From assembly GCA_947040475.1 (NCBI GenBank), contig CAMRBT010000031.1:1-12115 (forward strand): a stretch of DNA of 12,115 nt, given 5' to 3'. The notes beneath the pieces were generated by a model that worked only from the letters and a program-made list of their open reading frames with translations, was not told the origin of the DNA and did not search any database. This document shows positions 6,708 through 12,115 of the stretch, one piece after another. This DNA is from an uncultured Brevinema sp. (GTDB lineage Bacteria; Spirochaetota; Brevinematia; Brevinematales; Brevinemataceae). A program made the position numbers and the translations under genes. Within the stretch, counting starts at the first letter, position 1. Every line of letters begins with the position of its first letter.

Positions 6708-8210
6708 ATGTCTTATGTAATAGGATTAGATATCGGCACATCTAGCTCAAAAGCTATTATTGTTGATGTATCAAATCATCAAATCTTAGCGTCAGCAGTC
6801 TGCGAACATGAATTGCTTATTCCTAAGCCTTTATGGGCAGAACAATGGCCTGAGGGCTGGTTGAAGTCTTCTTATCAAGTGATAAAAGAATGCACCCAAA
6901 AAGCAAAAGTGAATGCCAAAGAAGTAAAAGCTATAGCAATTAGTAGTCTTTATGGTGGATCTGGTGTCCCTGTTGGAAAAGATATGGAACCTGTTGCCCC
7001 TTGTCTTATATGGATGGATCGCAGAGCTGAAGCTGAAGTACAATGGGTCAAAGATAATATTGATCTAGATAAATTATTTGATATCACAGGAAACTATGTA
7101 AATAGTTACTATGGTTATGCTAAAATGCTATGGTTTAAAAAAAATCAACCTGATATATGGAAAAAAATCAGATATTTTGTTCCTCCTAATAATTATATTG
7201 CATACAAAATGACAGGAAACTTGGCTGTAGATTTATCTTCTGCTGCTAATATTGGTGGTATTTACGATATTAATACTCACACATGGTCAGAAGAAATGCT
7301 ACAAGTTCTTGGTATTCCAAGAGAATTATGCCCTGACAATTTAGTAGAATGTAGTGATATTGTTGGTGGATTATTACCAAAAGTTGCTGAAGAACTAGGA
7401 CTAACTACAGAAACTTTAGTTATTGCTGGAGGTGTTGACGCACCTGTTGCTACTTTTGCTTCTGGAGTACTCCAAAAAAGTGATCATGTTGCTATGATGG
7501 GAACAAGTACTTGTTGGGGGTTTCTTACAGAAAAATCTAAACTAGTGCGAGATATGGTTAGTATGCCTTATGTGATTAATTGTAAAAAAGAAATCTATAG
7601 TTTTGGTGGTGCAAGTACATCTGGTGCATTGGTGAATTGGTTTAGACAAAATTTTGGAGAAACAGATTACACCCAATTAGAACAATATATTAAAACAACT
7701 CCTGCTGGTGCAGAAGGTCTTTTAGTATTACCATATTTTATGGGAGAAAGAAGTCCTATATGGGACGCTTATGCCTCTGGAGTATTTTTTGGTTTAGGAT
7801 TGCATCATAAAAAAGAACATATATATAGAGCTATTTTAGAAAGTGTTGCTTTTTCCCTTCGTCATAATATTGAATTAGCGCAATCACAACAAGTAAAACT
7901 ATCTGAAGATTTAATTGTTGTTGGTGGTACTAGTAAATCTGATGGATGGCTTCAAATTATTTCTGATATTACCAATCGTCCTGTAAAAATAATCAAAGAA
8001 GATGTTGAAGCTCCTCTCGGAGATGCTGTATTAGCAGCTTTAGGAGCAGGTTTGATATCTGATGTGAATATTGTAAAACAATGGGGAACATTAGAACTAA
8101 AGGCTCAACCAAGTTCCAAAAATCAAAAACTATACGATGATATGTTTGGTTTTTATAAACAATTATACATGAATACAAAAGATCAGATGAAAGCTCTGAA
8201 AAATATTTAA
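6708..8210 (+). CDS. FGGY-family carbohydrate kinase (xylulokinase/ribulokinase-like)
   Basis: A 500-residue cytoplasmic kinase that phosphorylates the ketose made by the upstream dehydrogenase, using ATP. The N-terminal lobe begins with the phosphate-binding GLDIGTSSSK (6-15). The sugar-site motif IWMDRRA is at 101-107, and the predicted catalytic base Asp244 lies in GGVDAPVATF. The nucleotide-binding MGTST is at 264-268. The C-terminal FGGY signature reads VVGGTSKSDGWLQIISD at about 402-418, followed by NRPV. Length and motif order are normal. The segment LWAEQWPEGW is like the xylulokinase form (LWAEQ.P..W). The gene starts 13 nt after the dehydrogenase stop, with a TTGGAG ribosome site, and is the last of the operon; a terminator follows at 8364. 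Its substrate could be D-xylulose, L-ribulose or another ketose. L-ribulose would make a direct link to the AraD encoded at 289-981. Confidence 0.87.
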   Translation: MSYVIGLDIGTSSSKAIIVDVSNHQILASAVCEHELLIPKPLWAEQWPEGWLKSSYQVIKECTQKAKVNAKEVKAIAISSLYGGSGVPVGKDMEPVAPCLIWMDRRAEAEVQWVKDNIDLDKLFDITGNYVNSYYGYAKMLWFKKNQPDIWKKIRYFVPPNNYIAYKMTGNLAVDLSSAANIGGIYDINTHTWSEEMLQVLGIPRELCPDNLVECSDIVGGLLPKVAEELGLTTETLVIAGGVDAPVATFASGVLQKSDHVAMMGTSTCWGFLTEKSKLVRDMVSMPYVINCKKEIYSFGGASTSGALVNWFRQNFGETDYTQLEQYIKTTPAGAEGLLVLPYFMGERSPIWDAYASGVFFGLGLHHKKEHIYRAILESVAFSLRHNIELAQSQQVKLSEDLIVVGGTSKSDGWLQIISDITNRPVKIIKEDVEAPLGDAVLAALGAGLISDVNIVKQWGTLELKAQPSSKNQKLYDDMFGFYKQLYMNTKDQMKALKNI

Positions 8211-8231
8211 TATTTACTATTTTAAACAAAT

Positions 8232-8339
8232 TAGATAGGGGTGTACTAATTTTAGGGTATTTGAAATTGGTATATGTTGCTTTTTTCTTTAATAGATCAA
8301 AGGACATCTTTATGAAATTGGCTAAGTCCCCCCTGTCTA
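8232..8339. repeat. 108-bp segment bounded by imperfect inverted repeats (MITE-like or RNA stem)
   Basis: The left end TAGATAGGGG (8232-8241) pairs with the right end CCCCTGTCTA (8330-8339) over 10 positions with one T.G mismatch. A little further in, ACTAA on the left matches ACTTA on the right strand. The interior encodes nothing convincing: a 15-codon frame (8312-8359) with an AAAGGA ribosome site runs across the right end. No clear target duplication flanks it. It could be a degenerate miniature transposable element in the gap between converging operons, or an RNA stem in the 3' untranslated region of the kinase mRNA. Confidence 0.3.
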
Positions 8340-8363
8340 CTTTTTTACAAATTTATTGATTAT

Positions 8364-8397
8364 AAAAAACACTCTCCTAATCCGAGGGTGTTTTTTT
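8364..8397 (+). terminator. Intrinsic terminator of the sugar/polyol operon
   Basis: The stem 8364-8376 with 8384-8396 (core ACACTCTC / GAGGGTGT, one T.G pair) has a 7-nt loop and seven Ts. It lies about 150 nt after the kinase stop and reads in the operon's direction. The A-run on the left could also make it work in reverse. Confidence 0.88.
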
Positions 8398-8432
8398 CTA
8401 ATTAAATTATTGTTATATTAAGAATATAATCA

Positions 8433-8465
8433 AAAAACTCCCATATAATATATACGGGAGTTTTT
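8433..8465 (-). terminator. Intrinsic terminator of the lyase-reductase operon
   Basis: A perfect 10-bp stem (8433-8442 with 8456-8465, AAAAACTCCC / GGGAGTTTTT) has a 13-nt AT-rich loop. On the minus strand it begins 29 nt after the reductase stop and ends in six Ts. Together with the hairpin at 8364-8397 it separates two converging operons. Confidence 0.88.
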
Positions 8466-8494
8466 AAATTAGTAGTTAAAATTATTTGAATATC

Positions 8495-10243
8495 TTAAAT
8501 ACCTGTCGCAGCATTTTTACCAGCAGTCCGTCCAAATACGACAATATCAGCGATAGCATTTCCACCGAGACGATTTGCTCCGTGAATACCACCTGTGACT
8601 TCGCCAGCAGCATATAATCCAGGAATAACTTTGTTGTTTTTATCAAGGACATGAGCATTAATATCAATTTTTAATCCACCCATTGTATGATGAATAGAAG
8701 GAACTACTTTTTGGATATAGTAAGGACCTTCTGTCATTGCGACTAAACCTCTTCTATGATTGAAATCAGGATCTTTTTTATTTTGTGCATATTCATTGAC
8801 TTTAGTAATTGTGTTTTTAAGTTCTTCTGCAGAGATATTAAAAAATTTAGCAACTTCTTCAATAGTATCAGCTTTAACGATCAATTTTTGATTGAGGAGA
8901 GTACTATATTCTTTTTTGTTTCCTTCTAAAACATCCCCTACTTTACCTATTGCTTCATTCCACATTAGATATGCGAATCCCCCAGATTGAGCGAGAATAC
9001 CTTTAGAAATAGCATCTCTTCTGCCCATTTCCTCGACAAAACGATTTCCTTCTTGGTTGACAAGAATAGCCCCGTTAAAACGAGTGTTTGCAACATAAGA
9101 AATCTCTCCAGTAATAGGGTTAGAGGTAGGATAAGTTTGGATATGCTCCATACCGACAGTATCTGCATCTAATTTTTCAGCCATTGAAATACCGTCCCCT
9201 GTATTTCCAGGAGATACTGTTACAAGATAGTCTTTATCGTATTCAGCATTGTATTTAGTACGCATTTCTACATTTGCACCGAATCCTCCAGTTGCAATAA
9301 TAACAGCCTTACTGGCATTAAATGTAATTTCTTGCCCGTTTTTATTTGCCATTACTCCATTGACTCGTCCATCTGCCATAAGTAGTTCTGTTGCTTCAGT
9401 TCCTGTTTTAACATCTATACCAAGTTCTTCAGCTTTTGCTTTCATTAAGTTTATCATTCCTTCGCCTGAATGTCCTTCAGGGTTGTGAGAACGAGGAACA
9501 GTATGCCCTCCAAATTGTTGCACATAGGTACGATAAGGGACTCCAATATAATTACTGAGCCAAGTAACACCCTCATCTGCATTAGCTGTAACATAACGAA
9601 TCAGTTCCGGTGTTCCAAGATTATCTCCACCTTTTAGGGAATCATTATAAAATAATTCTTCAGAATCTTTAATTCCAAACTTCTTTTGCATCCATGTGTT
9701 AGCAGCATTGATTCCAGCTCCTGAAATTAATGTACTTCCTCCAACAGAATGAAGTTTTTCTAAGAGTACAACTTTTTCAGCTCCATTATTTTTGGCTTCG
9801 ATAGCAGCACTAAATCCAGCACCACCACCACCAATAACGACGATATCATAATTTTGAATAGCTTCTTCTTTTGCCGCTTCTGTGATAGGGATTTTTTTGC
9901 CTTTTAGATTAACCCCAGCAGATTTGAGGGCAACTTCGACAGCTCCAATAAATCCTTTGGCAGTCATCGTCGCACCACTGACCATATCGACATTGATGTT
10001 GTTGTTATCTATCATTGTCTGTCTCATATCTGTATAAACAGGTTGTGCAATAGATTTTGTTTCTTCTGAGGAGAGAATGTTAATCCCTGTAATTACAGAG
10101 TCTTCTAAAACGACGGATACGGTAATATCTCCATAACGCCCTGCCCCTACTCCTTCAAACGTACCGCTGACGATGGGATTTTTTTTCGCACAAGATATTG
10201 TTATCCCAGCGATAAGTATTAATGTAAGTAATAACTTTTTCAT
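8495..10243 (-). CDS. Lipoprotein flavin reductase, urocanate-reductase (UrdA) type
   Basis: A 582-residue extracytoplasmic flavoprotein predicted to reduce the double bond of an enoate as a terminal electron acceptor. The N-terminus is a lipoprotein signal ending at Cys18 (TISC). Residues about 29-110 form an FMN-binding domain with the flavinylation motif DMVSGATMT (86-94), where ApbE would attach FMN to a Thr. An FAD-binding domain of the fumarate-reductase/flavocytochrome c class follows from 131, with GGGGAG (138-143), Glu162 and HGANRLGGN (554-562). There is no CXXCH haem motif. Active-site candidates are Arg409 (proton donor), His518 and Arg558. Tyr371 stands where fumarate reductases carry His (QTYPT versus QAHPT), which as I recall marks urocanate reductases. 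Asn386 replaces the acidic residue expected near the donor Arg. It is encoded 55 nt after the lyase gene with an AGGAG ribosome site. The likely substrate is the lyase product (thiourocanate or urocanate-like), not fumarate. The electron donor is not encoded here. Confidence 0.85.
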   Translation of the reverse strand: MKKLLLTLILIAGITISCAKKNPIVSGTFEGVGAGRYGDITVSVVLEDSVITGINILSSEETKSIAQPVYTDMRQTMIDNNNINVDMVSGATMTAKGFIGAVEVALKSAGVNLKGKKIPITEAAKEEAIQNYDIVVIGGGGAGFSAAIEAKNNGAEKVVLLEKLHSVGGSTLISGAGINAANTWMQKKFGIKDSEELFYNDSLKGGDNLGTPELIRYVTANADEGVTWLSNYIGVPYRTYVQQFGGHTVPRSHNPEGHSGEGMINLMKAKAEELGIDVKTGTEATELLMADGRVNGVMANKNGQEITFNASKAVIIATGGFGANVEMRTKYNAEYDKDYLVTVSPGNTGDGISMAEKLDADTVGMEHIQTYPTSNPITGEISYVANTRFNGAILVNQEGNRFVEEMGRRDAISKGILAQSGGFAYLMWNEAIGKVGDVLEGNKKEYSTLLNQKLIVKADTIEEVAKFFNISAEELKNTITKVNEYAQNKKDPDFNHRRGLVAMTEGPYYIQKVVPSIHHTMGGLKIDINAHVLDKNNKVIPGLYAAGEVTGGIHGANRLGGNAIADIVVFGRTAGKNAATGI

Positions 10244-10298
10244 AAAGTCTCCTATATAACTATAAATAATATTTTTGTATAATTTTTATATACTTTTC

Positions 10299-11924
10299 TT
10301 AATAGTTCATTAAAAATGAACTAGCTGTTGAAAAATCACTAGATAAAGGTCTATCAACTTCTAAAAATTCTACTTGTGTTCTAAAAGAATCAAATAAAAC
10401 TTTAGTCTCTGTTGATAATTTAAAAGTGGTATCGTTTTTTGCCATTCTTAAATTAACTGCTTGTGTTGCATGAACTAGCTCTATACCATAAATTTGGAAC
10501 AAATTATTGATTTGTTGTTGTACTTTTTTAGTAATAAATGGTACATTAGTTGCTATATCTTCAATGTTCCCAGCAACAGGCACGGAATATGTTACTGCAG
10601 GATTAGCGTAATATAAATTTTCAGCATTCAACGCTGTAATAGGTTTTTCCATAGCACCAAAAGCATGTACTGTTTTGTCTGTTCCTAAGAATCTAGTAAG
10701 TTTAGTGAAGTATTCATTGTTAAGTTTAATCGTTCTTTGTGTTGCTAAAGTAGAATTTACCCCTAGTGTGACAGATACATTTTCTAATGCTAAAGCCCAA
10801 ATAATAGGATCAAAGTTAGATGTTGGTACTACTGCACCACCAGATTTAACATAAAATTTTTCTTCTTGTGATGATTGTGGTTTATCAACAGTGTTCAATG
10901 ATACCCCAGGGTTATCGTCAGAGAAATTTTGTTGAATTAACATCAATTCATTTAATTCGTTAAAAGAACGCTCTAACGCTGCAATATAATGCACACTATC
11001 ACGATAGCTTAGAGGATCTTGTAAAGCTCTTTCGTTATCGACATTCCATAAATAACTACCTTTTAGAATATTTCTAATTTCTGTCGCTACATCAGTTGTA
11101 ACTTTATATGGGCGTAATGCCATTGCCTCAGCAGAAATAGGAGCAATGTTCCCATTCAATCCTTCTAAACTTATTGCGTAGACTACTTTAGATACTTTAA
11201 TTAACTGCTCTAAATCGCTCATTAGTAGTACCGTTCTACCTACTGCTAAAGCATTAGAGCTAACAATGGATAAAGCGTCTTTTGCATATAAAACTATTGG
11301 TTTTAAACCTGCTTTTTTAATAGCAGTTGCTGCAGCAATCTCTTTGTTTTTATAATAAACTTTCCCTTCACCAATTAAAGCTAATCCAAGATGTCCCATA
11401 ATAGTAATATCTGCCATTCCTATAGAACCTGTTTCTGGCATAACAGGAGTGATCCCATTATTTAAGAAATCCTCGATCTGTTGAGCGACTTGAATTGTGA
11501 CCCCAGTTGATCCATATGCAATATTGTTTAGTCGGGTAGCCATTGCTGCTCTAACTGTTCTAATAGGTAATTTATCGCCTACAGCACCAATATGAGCATA
11601 TATCAATCCTTTATTAAAATCTCGTGATAATTGTTGTACTTCAGCAGATAATTTACCGTCTGAATCAATCATCGATTTGTCTTTATTTAAGCCAACACCT
11701 ACGGTTAAGCCATAAATAGCATGTCCACTTTCTGCAGCAGTAATTAAGATATCATGCCCTTTTTTTATTCTTTCTATAGCGTTTGTAGATAGCTTGACTT
11801 TTGTTCCATCAGCAATAGCTGTTATTTCAGCATATCCCAATTGTTTATCGCCAAGTATGATTGTCTCTTGGGCAAAAATATTTGCAGTCTGCAAAATGAC
11901 AAATATAATAAATAATTTTTTCAT
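10299..11924 (-). CDS. Secreted MIO-less member of the histidine/aromatic amino acid ammonia-lyase family, ergothionase-like
   Basis: A 541-residue protein with a type I signal peptide (MKKLFIIFVILQTANIFA, likely cut after Ala18) and then a full-length HutH/PAL-family lyase. Family landmarks are Tyr71 in IYGLTVGVG (the catalytic Tyr of YGINTGFG), QDPLSYR with Arg308, the SNFDP segment (369-373) in place of GNFHGEP, and Glu455 in NIEDIA. The normal GSVGASGDLAPLAH is replaced by GSIGMADITIMGH (166-178). The Ala-Ser-Gly that cyclises into MIO is gone and the segment is one residue shorter, although LALIGEG resumes in register. MIO-dependent ammonia elimination is therefore unlikely. Ergothionase of Treponema denticola belongs to this family without MIO and releases trimethylamine from ergothioneine. 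The export signal and the downstream urocanate-reductase-type protein support elimination outside the cytoplasm to feed respiration. Alternatives are hercynine or another betaine as substrate, or a non-catalytic homologue. Start supported by AGGGAG 7 nt upstream. Confidence 0.8.
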   Translation of the reverse strand: MKKLFIIFVILQTANIFAQETIILGDKQLGYAEITAIADGTKVKLSTNAIERIKKGHDILITAAESGHAIYGLTVGVGLNKDKSMIDSDGKLSAEVQQLSRDFNKGLIYAHIGAVGDKLPIRTVRAAMATRLNNIAYGSTGVTIQVAQQIEDFLNNGITPVMPETGSIGMADITIMGHLGLALIGEGKVYYKNKEIAAATAIKKAGLKPIVLYAKDALSIVSSNALAVGRTVLLMSDLEQLIKVSKVVYAISLEGLNGNIAPISAEAMALRPYKVTTDVATEIRNILKGSYLWNVDNERALQDPLSYRDSVHYIAALERSFNELNELMLIQQNFSDDNPGVSLNTVDKPQSSQEEKFYVKSGGAVVPTSNFDPIIWALALENVSVTLGVNSTLATQRTIKLNNEYFTKLTRFLGTDKTVHAFGAMEKPITALNAENLYYANPAVTYSVPVAGNIEDIATNVPFITKKVQQQINNLFQIYGIELVHATQAVNLRMAKNDTTFKLSTETKVLFDSFRTQVEFLEVDRPLSSDFSTASSFLMNY

Positions 11925-11972
11925 AATAATACTCCCTAAATCACATTAATTATTTCTAAATTATTGTTATAT

Positions 11973-12001
11973 ATAATATACCGATTTTTTAACCTTGTCA
12001 A
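11973..12001 (-). promoter_or_regulatory. Strong candidate promoter of the lyase-reductase operon
   Basis: On the minus strand there is a perfect TTGACA (12001-11996), an optimal 17-nt spacer and TATTAT (11978-11973, 5/6). The predicted start near 11966 gives a leader of about 40 nt holding the AGGGAG ribosome site (11937-11932). This is the best -35 box in the window. No convincing operator is visible around it. Confidence 0.65.
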
Positions 12002-12024
12002 CAGTGAAATTGAAGTTTTATAAA
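11995..12024 (+). promoter_or_regulatory. Possible divergent plus-strand promoter for a short transcript
   Basis: TTGTCA (11995-12000, 5/6) is followed by an 18-nt spacer and TATAAA (12019-12024, 5/6). The -35 overlaps that of the lyase promoter on the other strand. A transcript from near 12031 would meet the terminator at 12083-12115, giving an RNA of about 80 nt. It carries an AAGGAG at 12041 with no normal start codon after it and a small TAAAG/CTTTA hairpin near 12064-12078. Chance matches are easy in such AT-rich DNA. Confidence 0.25.
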
Positions 12025-12082
12025 AAATATTTATCAAAATAAGGAGTAATTATTTTACTTAATAAAGATCATCTTTAAAACC

Positions 12083-12115
12083 AAACACCACCCCGATAAT
12101 GAGGTGGTGTTTTTT
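12083..12115 (+). terminator. Intrinsic terminator hairpin, near-copy of the one at 151-182
   Basis: The stem AAACACCACC / GGTGGTGTTT (12083-12092 with 12103-12112) encloses the loop CCGATAATGA and ends in Ts at the window edge. Stem and loop differ from the copy at 151-182 by a single loop base and one outer stem base. No plus-strand gene precedes it within the window, so it either ends a short plus-strand RNA or serves a gene beyond the right edge. Confidence 0.8.

Noticed and set aside
7993..8307. 104-codon open frame on the minus strand over the end of the kinase gene
   Set aside because: It lies antisense to a well-supported kinase, has no ribosome site or recognisable domain, and looks like a chance shadow frame; the same applies to the other short frames inside the large genes.
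8312..8359. 15-residue frame with an AAAGGA ribosome site
   Set aside because: It is too short to support, overlaps the right inverted repeat, and has no visible motif; listed only as part of the inverted-repeat segment.
8495..10243. Calling the flavoprotein a fumarate reductase
   Set aside because: The fumarate-binding His of QAHPT is Tyr here and the acidic relay residue is missing; the neighbouring lyase suggests an arylacrylate-like substrate.
10299..11924. Calling the lyase an ordinary histidine ammonia-lyase (hutH)
   Set aside because: The MIO-forming Ala-Ser-Gly is absent, the protein has an export signal, and no other hut genes (hutU, hutI) are nearby.

Overview
The window is AT-rich (roughly one third G+C by eye) and fits a low-GC anaerobe that anchors proteins outside the inner membrane. 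Two proteins have lipoprotein signal peptides with relaxed lipoboxes (AVSAC and TISC), and one has a type I signal peptide. This, plus the ergothionase-like lyase discussed below (characterised in the spirochaete Treponema denticola, as I recall), makes a spirochaete plausible. That assignment is an inference and is not proven by the sequence.

Layout. Positions 1-125 hold the C-terminal end of an unknown membrane protein, followed by a strong hairpin terminator. Positions 289-1836 (minus strand) carry a DeoR-family regulator and an araD-type L-ribulose-5-phosphate 4-epimerase, probably co-transcribed. A regulatory region of about 410 bp (1837-2247) separates them from a divergent plus-strand operon (2248-8210). 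That operon encodes a sugar-binding lipoprotein, a double-domain ABC ATPase, a permease, a zinc-dependent polyol dehydrogenase and an FGGY-family sugar kinase. Together this reads as a complete uptake and catabolic unit for a polyol or related sugar: import, oxidation to a ketose, phosphorylation, and then epimerisation by AraD into D-xylulose 5-phosphate. The exact sugar cannot be read from the sequence. The regulatory region has two sets of three tandem AT-only decamers exactly 100 bp apart, and two candidate promoters for the operon.

Positions 8211-8494 separate two converging operons. They hold two terminators and a 108-bp segment bounded by imperfect inverted repeats (MITE-like, or a long RNA stem).

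Positions 8495-11924 (minus strand) are the most interesting part. A secreted member of the histidine/phenylalanine ammonia-lyase family is followed 55 nt later by a flavin-containing lipoprotein reductase of the urocanate-reductase type (FMN-binding domain plus FAD domain, 582 aa). The lyase lacks the Ala-Ser-Gly triad that forms the MIO cofactor, so it is unlikely to be an ordinary ammonia-lyase. Loss of MIO is a feature of ergothionase, which eliminates trimethylamine from ergothioneine to give thiourocanate. The pair is best read as an extracytoplasmic respiratory module: the lyase makes an enoate (thiourocanate or a relative) outside the cytoplasm and the reductase uses it as a terminal electron acceptor. 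A near-consensus promoter lies upstream. On the opposite strand a possible short transcript ends at a terminator hairpin almost identical to the one at 151-182.
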